This document shows, one piece after another, positions 1 to 7,988 of a DNA stretch of 64,000 nucleotides. The stretch is from Rhizobium sp. L43. GTDB lineage: Bacteria > Pseudomonadota > Alphaproteobacteria > Rhizobiales > Rhizobiaceae. A program made the position numbers and the translations under genes. Positions within the stretch are counted from its first letter, which is position 1; each line of letters opens with the position of its first letter. Below the pieces are notes generated by a model. The model was not told where the DNA came from. It was given only the letters and a program-made list of their open reading frames with translations, and did not search any database. The DNA is taken from assembly GCF_002531725.1 (NCBI RefSeq), contig NZ_NWSQ01000029.1, forward strand, positions 1 to 64,000, in the 5' to 3' direction.

Positions 1-81
1 CATCTCGCAATCGTCTGACGCGCGATGGCATCGGCCAACCAACGGCCTGAAACGCATTAGATTCGAAAGCTTCACATGCTC

Positions 82-126
82 TGAGGTGCGCAGGCCAAGG
101 GCGGGAGCCTCGAAGGACGGGGGCGG
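82..126. repeat. Dispersed repeat D, degenerate inverted copy
   Basis: A degenerate copy, in inverse orientation, of the element at 172-236: it reads CTGAGGTGC then GCCTCGAAGGACG. With the next copy it forms a broken large inverted repeat. Bases 1-81 hold nothing I can assign. Confidence 0.5.
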
Positions 127-171
127 GTGATGAGAGCTGTGGCGCCACCCATGACCGGGAGAGACGCGGTG

Positions 172-236
172 GCCGTCCTCGTCCTTCGAGGCCCCTGCGG
201 GGCACCTCAGGATGAGGGCGGAGGGAGGTCGCGGCT
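172..236. repeat. Dispersed repeat D, copy 2
   Basis: About 65 nt that recur almost unchanged at 977-1040. The unit carries an imperfect palindrome, CCTCGTCCTTCGAGG at one end and CCTCAGGATGAGG at the other, around a GGGGCACC core, and is followed in both copies by a GGTCGCGGCT tail. This fits a small non-autonomous intergenic repeat rather than coding sequence. Confidence 0.7.
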
Positions 237-410
237 CGTGTCACCGGAAGGTCCTCCAGCGTGCCAATGGCCAGACTCTGCGCCGTACCGTTCAGCCGTC
301 CAGACCTATTTAACTCGCTCAGCCCGGCCTAACCCCTTTTGGCGATTTGACTCCGACCTACATCCTGCCAATCTGCACCAATACGTTGGAACCAAGGGGA
401 GGTTCTTGTC

Positions 411-872
411 TTGGATGCAGCATACCCTGGGCGTGAAGCAAGCGTTCACGATATTCTGGAACTGGCATCGCATTACCGAACCGCTGCGATTTTGCTTGGG
501 GAATGTTCTCCCCGGGGCAAACCGCTGTCGCACACTCCGCGCCGGTTTCTGGCTCTCCACTCGATCGAGCTCCATCTGAATGCGTTTCTGCTCGCCAAAG
601 GGCATGAACCCAATAAGATTCGCGGCCTTTACCACGACATTGGCGAGCGCTCGCGATGGGCGAAGGATTCCGGCTTGATCTTCCGAAAGCGAACGGAGGC
701 ACACTTGGCGGAGCTCAAAAGGGAATATCTCGTCACAAGATACGATCCGGCCGCCACGCTGTCGCAGGTGAACCGGGTGATGGCAACGCTCGAAGAGTTG
801 TCGCAGAAGGTGAGGAGGGTCATCGACGTGGATCAGTCGAACAAGGGGAAAACGGCCGGTCCAAATCTGTGA
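411..872 (+). CDS. HEPN-like hypothetical protein
   Basis: A 153-aa protein starting at TTG; I chose this start because AGGGGAGG lies 8 nt upstream, an excellent ribosome-binding site. The middle has the helical signature of HEPN domains: an IELHLNAFLLAKG helix around residues 51-63, then GLYHDIGERSR around 71-81, resembling the HEPN helix and H-D loop. HEPN proteins are often RNases or toxin partners, but the classical R-x4-6-H ribonuclease motif is not evident. No nucleotidyltransferase (MNT) partner lies next to it. It sits between copies of repeat D, with no operon mate. Function unassigned; the family call is a motif-level inference. Confidence 0.5.
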   Translation: MDAAYPGREASVHDILELASHYRTAAILLGECSPRGKPLSHTPRRFLALHSIELHLNAFLLAKGHEPNKIRGLYHDIGERSRWAKDSGLIFRKRTEAHLAELKREYLVTRYDPAATLSQVNRVMATLEELSQKVRRVIDVDQSNKGKTAGPNL

Positions 873-976
873 GCATCGGCGGTTCGTGCGATTATCCCTT
901 GATGAAACCGGGCGTTTCCAACGCTTGAAGCGAACGGCGCAAGTGCATCACCCATTACCGGAAGAGACGCCGATGA

Positions 977-1040
977 CCGCCCTCGTCCTTCGAGGCCCTG
1001 CGGGGCACCTCAGGATGAGGGCGGAGCAAGGTCGCGGCTT
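977..1040. repeat. Dispersed repeat D, copy 3
   Basis: Near-identical to 172-236 in the same orientation, including the GGTCGCGGCT tail. Together the copies bracket the HEPN-like gene. No gene was found between 873 and 1142. Confidence 0.7.
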
Positions 1041-1142
1041 TCAAACCTTGCCAGCAGACGGGCCGCTATCACTCTGTGGCCAAGTAATCGGTGGCCTCAG
1101 ATCGGCTCGAAGGTCTAACCTCGTCGAGCGAGTTTTTCGTTG

Positions 1143-1784
1143 TTAATGGGCGACTTGGGAAGCTGCCGACATTAATTCCTGGGAATTCGGTGCCTTGAAT
1201 GTCTGGAGCCCAGGGTCCAGAACTTCAGTGAAGCTCCAGCGTACGATGCCCTCCCGGTCGATGAGGAACTGACCAACAAGCTGACCGTGGTCGGCAGCCA
1301 TCATCTGCTGATCGGCTTCCGTAATCTGATATCCTTCCTTCTCGTTGATAAATTCGTCCATTGCCATCACGCTCATAGGCTCGGGCAACTCGCCCGGAAG
1401 ATCGATCCGTATCGCCATGACCGTGTCGATCCCGACCTCGCGTAAGCCGAAGGCTTGGTGCGAAGCCCGCACCGGGTCGGAAGCAGCAAGAAGATCGGCT
1501 ATCGGATGGTAACGGAAATAGAGCCGCGCGCGTTCGACCGGGGTGTTTACCACCGCCAGGGATTGGACGCCTTTCTCACGCAGCATCGGGTTGAGATATG
1601 CCATGGCCGCGACATGGCGCCGGCAGAACGGACAATGCAGGCCTCGAAACAAACCGATCAACAATGGGCTGCGGCCATGAAAATCATCGAGTGCGATCTT
1701 CCCCTCGTGTGAGATCGCATCAAACACAACGTTCGGGACCCGGTCGCCCGGTTGTAGCGGATGGTCGACATAGGGCGTAGACAT
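1143..1784 (-). CDS. Peroxiredoxin-like (AhpC/TSA, redoxin) protein
   Basis: A 213-aa thioredoxin-fold protein. The N-terminus (LQPGDRVPNVVFDAISHEGKI) is typical of AhpC/TSA redoxins, and GLHCPFCRRH at about residues 48-57 is the active-site loop, with a CxxC arrangement in place of a lone peroxidatic cysteine. The C-terminal half (GQFLIDREGIVRW) matches the later strand pair of the fold. Likely a cytosolic thiol peroxidase or disulfide reductase; the substrate is unknown. It is monocistronic, upstream of nothing on its strand and about 335 nt from cysN. Starts at ATG with a GAGGTTCTCC-type leader on the minus strand. Confidence 0.75.
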   Translation of the reverse strand: MSTPYVDHPLQPGDRVPNVVFDAISHEGKIALDDFHGRSPLLIGLFRGLHCPFCRRHVAAMAYLNPMLREKGVQSLAVVNTPVERARLYFRYHPIADLLAASDPVRASHQAFGLREVGIDTVMAIRIDLPGELPEPMSVMAMDEFINEKEGYQITEADQQMMAADHGQLVGQFLIDREGIVRWSFTEVLDPGLQTFKAPNSQELMSAASQVAH

Positions 1785-2087
1785 GGAGAACCTCCTCGCT
1801 CGGGGATCAGTCGAGAAAAGGCGCCACGTGAACTGCTTCGAGGTCGAGATTGAGCGTTCAAGGCCTGACCTCTCGTCTCACCGCGCCGCCAGGATCCGAT
1901 CTAAGGATGATCTCACATTGGCCCACGGGCAAGCGGTAAACAGCAAATCGTGAATTGAAAGAGTCCGTTTTCTGCAAACTCTGATTTTTTTAGCGGCCGT
2001 AGAAGCCGACACAAAAATGAGCTGGGGAAGCCGCTATCGCAAAGTCTCAGCTTCTGATCGGTTCTTTGCCGCTCGAGAGCGAGTTCG
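1785..2087. other. Intergenic stretch with no recognised gene
   Basis: The promoter side of the peroxiredoxin-like gene and the downstream side of cysN. I see no convincing coding frame or repeat, only AT-richer tracts around 1985-2000. Confidence 0.5.
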
Positions 2088-2110
2088 AGGGGCCAGTCTT
2101 GCCGGCCCCT
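2088..2110 (-). terminator. Hairpin after the cysHDN transcription unit
   Basis: AGGGGCC and GGCCCCT form a 7-bp stem around a 9-nt loop, starting 10 nt past the cysN stop codon. No strong U-run follows, so this may be an RNA 3'-end stabiliser or a weak terminator. Confidence 0.45.
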
Positions 2111-2119
2111 TATCCCTTG

Positions 2120-3613
2120 TCAGATATCGCTTGCAGCACTCGCCCAGAGGTCGGCCGCTTCGGCTGCCGTCATGCGCCGCACGTCGGCCTCATGGCTGCG
2201 GCTGGCGAAGAGTTCGCTGGCCATGATCTGTTCGGCAAGATCGGCCGGCAGGGAGAGGATGACGCGGCCTTCGCCATTGTGCAGCCCGCCGAGTTCGGTG
2301 CGCTTGCCGGTCACCATGCCGCCGGCGACCGTATTGTTGGTCTCGGGATCGATCAGGATGAATGAGCCGGAAAGACGGTTCTGCTCATAGGGATCGAAGA
2401 TTGCCGCTTCGTCGAAGACGAGCCGGACTTTGCCGATGGCGTTCATGTAGAGCCGCTGGGCGGCGTTCCAGCTGCCGGTCTTCAATTCGAGCTGGCTGAG
2501 CGGCTGCACCTGGACGCGCTGGCGGCGGCTGCCGCTCTTCAGCCAGTAGCGTTTGCCGGGCTCGATGCCCTCAGGCTGCAGGGCGACGATCTGCGCGTCG
2601 AAGGCAAGGCCGACCTGCGGCTGGGCGTCGATCGAGACGATCATGTCGCCGCGCGCCACGTCGACCTGGCGGTCGAGCACCAGCGTGATTGCGTCGCCGG
2701 CGACGGCGGCGTTGCGAACGAGATCGAAGGTGACGATCTTGGAAACATTGGCGACCATGCCGGACGGCAGGATCATGACGCTGTCGCCCGGTTTGACCGA
2801 GCCGCCGGCAACCGTGCCCTGATAGCCGCGGAAGCTTTCGCCCGGACGCGAGACGCGCTGGACGGACAAGCGGAAGCCGACCGTCTGCGACGAGCGGACG
2901 GTGGCAAGCTCCAGCGTCTCGACCAGCGTCGGGCCGTTATACCAGGGCATGGCGCCCTGGCCGCGATAGACGACGTTTTCGCCCTTCAGCGCCGACATCG
3001 GAATGGCGGTGATCTGCTTGACGCCGAGCGACAGGGCGAATTCCCGGAACTCGTGGCTGACCTTGTCGAAGCCGGCGCGATCGTAGCCCGTCAGGTCGAT
3101 CTTGTTGACGGCGAGCACGAACTGCTTGATCCCCAGCAGCGACGCGATCGTCGCATGCCGGCGCGTTTGCTCGAGAATGCCGAAGCGGGCATCGACCAGC
3201 AGGATGGCGAGATCGGCGGTTGAGGCGCCGGTCGCCATGTTGCGGGTATATTGCTCGTGACCGGGCGTGTCGGCGACGATGAAGGAACGCTTGTCAGTCG
3301 AGAAATAGCGATAGGCGACATCGATGGTGATGCCCTGTTCGCGCTCAGCCTGCAGGCCGTCGAGCAAGAGCGCGAAATCGGGCAGGCCGAGATCGTTTTG
3401 CTTGCCGGTGGAATCGCGCTGCAGGGTGGCGGCCTGGTCTTCCTTGACCGCCTTGGTGTCCCAGAGCAGGCGGCCGATCAGAGTCGACTTGCCGTCATCG
3501 ACGCTGCCGCAGGTGATCAGGCGCAGCGGGCGCGAGTCGCGGAGCGCCTTCTGCGGCTCGGCGGCGGGGCTGGCGACGGTTGCGGCCGAGACGGCGGTTT
3601 GGGCTGCGGTCAT
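2120..3613 (-). CDS. cysN: Sulfate adenylyltransferase subunit 1 (GTPase)
   Basis: A 497-aa EF-Tu-like GTPase subunit that couples GTP hydrolysis to ATP-sulfurylase (sulfate + ATP to adenosine-5'-phosphosulfate). Visible motifs are the P-loop GSVDDGKST (residues 36-44), DTPGHEQ (G3) and NKID (G4), followed by the beta-barrel domains. The start at 3613 is favoured because the ATG lies 1 nt past the cysD stop, which implies translational coupling; the upstream in-frame ATG would sit inside cysD. The length shows no fused C-terminal APS kinase, unlike NodQ/CysNC, so the pathway goes from APS directly to sulfite via CysH. Confidence 0.95.
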   Translation of the reverse strand: MTAAQTAVSAATVASPAAEPQKALRDSRPLRLITCGSVDDGKSTLIGRLLWDTKAVKEDQAATLQRDSTGKQNDLGLPDFALLLDGLQAEREQGITIDVAYRYFSTDKRSFIVADTPGHEQYTRNMATGASTADLAILLVDARFGILEQTRRHATIASLLGIKQFVLAVNKIDLTGYDRAGFDKVSHEFREFALSLGVKQITAIPMSALKGENVVYRGQGAMPWYNGPTLVETLELATVRSSQTVGFRLSVQRVSRPGESFRGYQGTVAGGSVKPGDSVMILPSGMVANVSKIVTFDLVRNAAVAGDAITLVLDRQVDVARGDMIVSIDAQPQVGLAFDAQIVALQPEGIEPGKRYWLKSGSRRQRVQVQPLSQLELKTGSWNAAQRLYMNAIGKVRLVFDEAAIFDPYEQNRLSGSFILIDPETNNTVAGGMVTGKRTELGGLHNGEGRVILSLPADLAEQIMASELFASRSHEADVRRMTAAEAADLWASAASDI

Positions 3614-3614
3614 C

Positions 3615-4568
3615 TCAGAAATATCCTTCACGCTTCTTTTTTTCCATGGAGCCGGACTGGTCGCGATCGATGGCGCGGCCCTGGCGTTCGGACACAGTTG
3701 CAATTTCGAGTTCGGCAATCACCTCTTCGAGGGTGGTGGCCTGTGAGCGGATGGCGCCGGTCAGCGGGAAGTCGCCGAGGGTGCGGAAGCGGATCATGCC
3801 TTCCTGGCGGACTTCGCCGGGCAGCAGCTCGAGGCGCGGATCCTCAGCCAGGATCATCATGCCGTCGCGCTCCACGAACGGCCGCTTCTTGGCGTAATAG
3901 AGCGGCACCAGCGGAATGTCCTCAGCCTGGATGTAGCGCCAGATATCGACTTCGGTCCAGTTCGACAGCGGGAAGGCGCGTACGCTCTCGCCCTTGCGGA
4001 TCATGCCGTTATAGACGTTCCAGAGTTCCGGCCGCTGGTTGCGCGGATCCCAGCGATGATCGGGCGTGCGGAAGGAATAAATCCGCTCCTTGGCGCGGCT
4101 GGCCTCCTCGTCGCGCCGTGCGCCACCGAAAGCGGCATCGAACTGGCCGGCATCGAGCGCCTGGCGCAGGCCCTCGGTCTTCATGATGTCGGTGAAAGCG
4201 GCCGAACCATGGGTGAAGGGCGTGATGTTTTCGGCCGCACCGCGCGGGTTGATGTGCTCGATCAGATCGAGATCGTACTTCTTCGCGGTCTCGTCGCGGA
4301 AGGCGATCATCTCGCGGAATTTCCAGCCGGTGTTCACATGCAGCAGCGGGAAAGGCACGCGGCCGGGATAGAAGGCCTTGCGCGCCAGGTGCAGCAGCAC
4401 CGAGGAATCCTTGCCGATCGAATAGAGCATGACGGGACGCTCGAATTCGGCCGCAACCTCACGGAAGATATGGATGGATTCGTTTTCCAGCGCTTTCAGA
4501 TGCGGGTCGAGCGGCGCCTTGGCGCTCTGCGGATTGCTGAGTTCCGTATCCGGACGGCTATCGGGCAT
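3615..4568 (-). CDS. cysD: Sulfate adenylyltransferase subunit 2
   Basis: A 317-aa catalytic ATP-sulfurylase subunit of the PP-loop (N-type ATP pyrophosphatase) family. The PP-loop is [13 protein letters not shown] at about residues 51-63. Conserved CysD segments such as [25 protein letters not shown] and [12 protein letters not shown] are present. It works as a CysDN heterodimer in the cytoplasm. It lies between cysH (127 nt upstream) and cysN (1 nt downstream), so the three are almost certainly co-transcribed from a promoter upstream of cysH. Confidence 0.96.
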
Positions 4569-4695
4569 GTCTTACTCCAGGCTATCGGTCGTTTGCGGCT
4601 CACCGCAAAACTTGATGTTGGCTTTCCCCGGAAATATTGGCTTTCCCAAGGCTGCGGCGGTCGCCGCGCCCTGATTGGGAAGGCCATGGGGTGAT

Positions 4696-5454
4696 TTATT
4701 GTGCGGCGATTGCAGCGGCCTCTTCGGCGACATGCAGGCCGCATTCGCGCGTCTCGTCCTGCTCCCACCACCAGCGGCCGGCGCGTTCCGGCTCGCCGGG
4801 CTTGATCGCCCGCGTGCAGGGCTCGCAGCCGATCGAGGGATAACCGCGCTGGTGCAGCGGATTGACCGGCACGCCGTTTGCGGAAACGAAGGCGTTGATC
4901 GCCGCGAGATCCCAATCGGCAAGCGGATTGACCTTCAACAGGTGCCGTTCGGCGTCATATTCGGCAAAGGGCGTTTCGGCGCGGTTGGCCGACTGGCCGC
5001 GGCGCAGGCCGGTGATCCAGATGGCAGCACCGTCGAGTGCGCGGGCAAGCGGCTTCAGCTTGCGCACGCCGCAACAGGCATGCCGGGCTTCGACGCTCTC
5101 GTAGAACCCGTTGAGGCCGTATTGCGCCGCATAGGCGTCGATGTCAGCCTTTTCCGGTTCGAAGCGCTTGATCTGGATGTCGTACTGGCTTTCGGTCTCT
5201 TCGATCAGCGCCAGCGTTTCGGCAAACAGCCGGCCGGTCTGCAGCGTCGCGACATCGATCGGCAGGCGGTGCGTGCCGATCTCGGCGGTGATCACCTGGT
5301 CTTCGATGCCGAGCGACGTCGTGAACACCACGCGGCCGCCAAGGCCTGACACCAGCGACAGACGTCCGGCAAGGTCGAGGCCTGCCAGCCTGTCGTTCAG
5401 CGCCCGAGCTTCGGCGATCGGCCCTTCTTCCGCAATCAGATTGATAGCAGTCAT
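4696..5454 (-). CDS. cysH: Assimilatory adenylylsulfate (APS) reductase
   Basis: A 252-aa protein that reduces APS to sulfite using thioredoxin. The PP-loop-like segment VVFTTSLGIEDQ is near residue 42. Four cysteines that would ligate a [4Fe-4S] cluster are visible as CC in HACCGVRK and as CEPC in GYPSIGCEPCTR; the catalytic cysteine is in the C-terminal ECGLH. The Fe-S cysteines mark it as an APS-type rather than PAPS-type reductase, in keeping with the absence of APS kinase here. First gene of cysHDN and divergent from the Rrf2 regulator at 5876. Confidence 0.95.
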   Translation of the reverse strand: MTAINLIAEEGPIAEARALNDRLAGLDLAGRLSLVSGLGGRVVFTTSLGIEDQVITAEIGTHRLPIDVATLQTGRLFAETLALIEETESQYDIQIKRFEPEKADIDAYAAQYGLNGFYESVEARHACCGVRKLKPLARALDGAAIWITGLRRGQSANRAETPFAEYDAERHLLKVNPLADWDLAAINAFVSANGVPVNPLHQRGYPSIGCEPCTRAIKPGEPERAGRWWWEQDETRECGLHVAEEAAAIAAQ

Positions 5455-5620
5455 GAGAATCCTGTCCTTTGTTGACGGGAGTATCGCAGTTCACACAAGG
5501 ATCGGACAGAAAAAGGGATTTCGAAAGCTGCGGCCGGAGGAGCAAATATCTCTCCGAAGCTGCCGCAACGCAAAAAAACAGCCGCCCGAGGACAAAAATC
5601 CCCGCGAACAGCTGGTATGT

Positions 5621-5632
5621 CTATAAAAATAG
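5621..5632. promoter_or_regulatory. AT-rich palindrome between cysH and the Rrf2 gene
   Basis: CTATAAAAATAG, with arms CTAT/ATAG, lies in the 421-nt divergent region. It is the AT-richest point there, so it may be a promoter -10 region and/or an Rrf2 operator. The rest of 5455-5875 shows no gene. Confidence 0.35.
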
Positions 5633-5875
5633 TAGAGTTACACGCGGCCTGTCAATCCGAAATCTGAAGTGATGCCGAAAAAGATGCGCGGCACCCGGTT
5701 TAGGCGTAGATTACAAGTTGTTGGCCGAGGGCGAAAAACAAGGCCAAAAATGCTTATTCCTCAAGGCTTTCTCCGGCGCGTTCAAATTCCGTTCATGCTG
5801 GTTGTGTCATAGAGGCGAAAGTACTTCCGTAGCGGTGCGAAGTTTCGTGCCGCCTGTGTGTGTCGATGGTCTGAG

Positions 5876-6322
5876 ATGATTACGCAAAAGGCGAAATATG
5901 CGTTGCGGGCGCTGACGGCTCTGGCTGATGCCGATGCCGACGAACCGGTGATGATTTCCGATATCGCGGCGCAGCAGAAGATCCCGAAGAAGTTCCTCGA
6001 ACAGATCCTGCTCGACCTGAAACATCACGGCATCGTTGTCAGCCGCCGCGGCAAGCAGGGCGGTTATCTCCTGCTCAAACCTGCCCACACCATCACCTTC
6101 GGCGAGGTCCTGCGCATCGTCGACGGACCGATCGCGCCGCTGCCCTGTCTGTCGATCACCGCCTACCGCCGTTGCGATGATTGCGACGGCGAGCAGAACT
6201 GCCAGATCCGCCACGTCTTCGCCAAGGTGGCCGACGCCACCCGCAAGGTGCTGTTCTCGACGACCATCGCCGATGCCGTCGCCCCAAAACACAGCGCCGA
6301 AGTCACCCGGCTGCTGGCCTGA
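5876..6322 (+). CDS. Rrf2-family transcriptional regulator
   Basis: A 148-aa winged-helix regulator of the Rrf2/IscR/CymR family. The start MITQKAKYALRAL is the family's standard N-terminus; an upstream in-frame start was discarded. The recognition region IAAQQKIPKKFLEQIL and wing VSRRGKQGGYLL are typical. Cysteines at 91, 100, 103 and 109 fall where IscR holds its Fe-S cluster, so redox, Fe-S or sulfur sensing is plausible. Divergent placement from cysHDN suggests that it controls sulfate assimilation; that is inference from context. Confidence 0.85.
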   Translation: MITQKAKYALRALTALADADADEPVMISDIAAQQKIPKKFLEQILLDLKHHGIVVSRRGKQGGYLLLKPAHTITFGEVLRIVDGPIAPLPCLSITAYRRCDDCDGEQNCQIRHVFAKVADATRKVLFSTTIADAVAPKHSAEVTRLLA

Positions 6323-6414
6323 GCATCGCGCATCTTTCTTCAAGATTTGGTGAGATCCCTTTTCTTCCACCCGGCATGCTCCACCTGCCTGCCCAGACGG
6401 GTAGGGAGGATACG

Positions 6415-6801
6415 ATGTTTAGAATTTCAGCACGGCGAGTATTGGCTGCGGCCATGCTCTCGGCCGTTTTCGCCACAGGTGCCGCCGCCCATCACGGCTG
6501 GTCGTGGGCCGAGGCGGACCAGATCGAGCTTGCCGGCACCATAGAGAAGATCTCGATGGGCGGGCCGCATCCGACCCTTAATGTCGCAACCGCCGATGAC
6601 GGCGTCAGGCTGGTCGAACTCGGCAATCCGCGCCAGACGGAACGCTCGGGCTTCGTCGAAGGCGTCGCCAAGCCAGGCGACAAGGTGGTGGCGCTCGGAA
6701 ACCGGTCGCAGGATCCGAAGGAAAAGCGGATGAAGGCGGTGCGCCTCACCATCGGTGAGAAGCGCTACGATATCTATCCCGACCGCATCCGGACGAACTG
6801 A
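6415..6801 (+). CDS. DUF6152-like exported protein
   Basis: A 128-aa protein with an N-terminal signal peptide (about residues 1-24: RRVLAAAMLSAVFATGAAA). The mature start HHGWSWAE is characteristic of DUF6152 periplasmic proteins, whose His-His-Gly-Trp motif suggests metal binding. The rest is a small beta-rich domain ending GEKRYDIYPDRIRTN. The ATG at 6415 follows a GGGAGGAT ribosome-binding site. It is followed 17 nt later by a small membrane protein, likely one transcript. The biochemical role is unknown. Confidence 0.7.
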   Translation: MFRISARRVLAAAMLSAVFATGAAAHHGWSWAEADQIELAGTIEKISMGGPHPTLNVATADDGVRLVELGNPRQTERSGFVEGVAKPGDKVVALGNRSQDPKEKRMKAVRLTIGEKRYDIYPDRIRTN

Positions 6802-6818
6802 CCCGAGCGAACCGAGCC

Positions 6819-7292
6819 GTGATCGACATTCTCGAATGGCTGTCAGCCACCGCGCCCGCGGTCGCACTCAGGCGCTCCGGAACACTCTACATGTTCGTCA
6901 ACGCGGCCCATATCCTGGCGATCGGCCTTCTCGTCGGCACCATCCTGCCGCTCGATCTGAGGCTCGCCGGCGTCTTCCGCAAGGTGCCGGTGGAGATCCT
7001 CGCCCCGTTTCTCTCCCGCGCCGCCGGCGTCGGCCTTGCCGCGGCGGTTGTGACCGGTTTCTGCCTATTCACAGTGCGGGCGGTCGAATATGCCGCCAAT
7101 CCCGCCTTCCTCGCCAAGCTTGGCCTGATCGCCCTCGGCCTTCTCAACCTGGCGATCGTGCATTTCGGGGGAGGGTGGAAAACGGCGGTGTCGACCGGCA
7201 TCGTCCGTCCCGGCCTGCGCTTCTCCGCCGCCTTGTCGGCCACGGTCTGGATCGCTGCCGTGCTCGCCGGCCGGTGGATCGGGTTTCTCTGA
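6819..7292 (+). CDS. DUF6644-like small integral membrane protein
   Basis: A 157-aa GTG-start protein with about four hydrophobic segments (around residues 25-45, 66-88, 98-115 and 133-155). The spacing from the preceding exported protein implies an operon; pairs of DUF6152 and DUF6644 genes are a known arrangement, which supports both calls. His residues in the first and third helices (VNAAHILAIG, LAIVHFGGG) could bind a metal or haem. Function not established. Confidence 0.6.
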   Translation: MIDILEWLSATAPAVALRRSGTLYMFVNAAHILAIGLLVGTILPLDLRLAGVFRKVPVEILAPFLSRAAGVGLAAAVVTGFCLFTVRAVEYAANPAFLAKLGLIALGLLNLAIVHFGGGWKTAVSTGIVRPGLRFSAALSATVWIAAVLAGRWIGFL

Positions 7293-7410
7293 GGCGATCG
7301 CTGACGATTGTCTCAGCCGCGGCGCCTATGAATTGCGCCGAGGGAAGGGAGTTGAACAGAACACGATGATCCGTCATATTGCATTGCAATTGCAACGCAT
7401 GAGGCAGGTC

Positions 7411-7692
7411 ATGAAAACGGCATCGCTCCCGTCCCTTCGCGTGGATCCCGAATTGCGCGCTGCCGCCGAAAGTGTTCTGAAAGAAGGCGAGAGCTTGTCG
7501 TCGCTGATGGAGGACTCTCTTCGCCGCCAGATCGATTACAGAAAGACCCAGGCGGAGTTCATCGCACGAGGTCTGGCCGGCTTGGCGGACGCTGAGCGGA
7601 CCGGTGTGTTTTACACAACGGCCGACATTCAGGAGTTGATGCGCAAAAAGCTTGAAAAGGCGAAAGCCCGCAAAGCCGCACCGCAGCAATGA
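7411..7692 (+). CDS. Type II antitoxin, YlcI/ParD-like
   Basis: A 93-aa protein whose N-terminus resembles a ribbon-helix-helix domain (PSLRVDPELRAAAESVLKEGESLSSLMEDSLRRQI), with a charged, flexible C-terminal tail for toxin binding. I chose the ATG at 7411 because the strand motif LPSLRV follows at once; an earlier in-frame ATG is possible. Its last 4 nt overlap the downstream toxin, the usual antitoxin-first, translationally coupled layout. It would neutralise the partner and repress its own promoter. Confidence 0.75.
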   Translation: MKTASLPSLRVDPELRAAAESVLKEGESLSSLMEDSLRRQIDYRKTQAEFIARGLAGLADAERTGVFYTTADIQELMRKKLEKAKARKAAPQQ

Positions 7693-7988
7693 CCTTCGAG
7701 CTGAAGTACACCCAGACCTTCTATGAGGATCTCGACCGGCTCGCCGATTTTCTCATCGACCGTGATCCTGATCTGGCCGAGCGCGCCCTCAACGCCATCC
7801 ATAAAGCTCTGCTGATACTTGAGGAGTTCCCGCTTATGGCCAGACGCGCCTCTGCGGATGATCCCTTGCTGCGCGAGCTCGTCGTTCCCTTCGGTTCGGC
7901 CGGATATGTCATTCTTTTCAAAGTGGTGAGCGAAACGAGCGTCATCGTCCTCGCCGTCCGTCACCAGCGCGAAGAAGATTACCACTGA
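7689..7988 (+). CDS. RelE/ParE-superfamily toxin
   Basis: A 99-aa toxin of the RelE/ParE fold: KYTQTFYEDLDRLADFL forms the first helix, LLRELVVPFGSAGYVILFKV the central sheet, and ETSVIVLAVRHQREEDYH the end. The AVRHQREE(D)Y ending is the canonical ParE/RelE C-terminus. Whether it cleaves mRNA or poisons gyrase cannot be told from sequence. It abuts the betA stop codon tail-to-tail with no spacer. Confidence 0.85.
   Translation: MTFELKYTQTFYEDLDRLADFLIDRDPDLAERALNAIHKALLILEEFPLMARRASADDPLLRELVVPFGSAGYVILFKVVSETSVIVLAVRHQREEDYH

Noticed and set aside
127..579. 150-aa frame overlapping repeat D
   Set aside because: Mostly translated repeat with no domain and no good ribosome-binding site; the HEPN-like frame at 411 is better supported.
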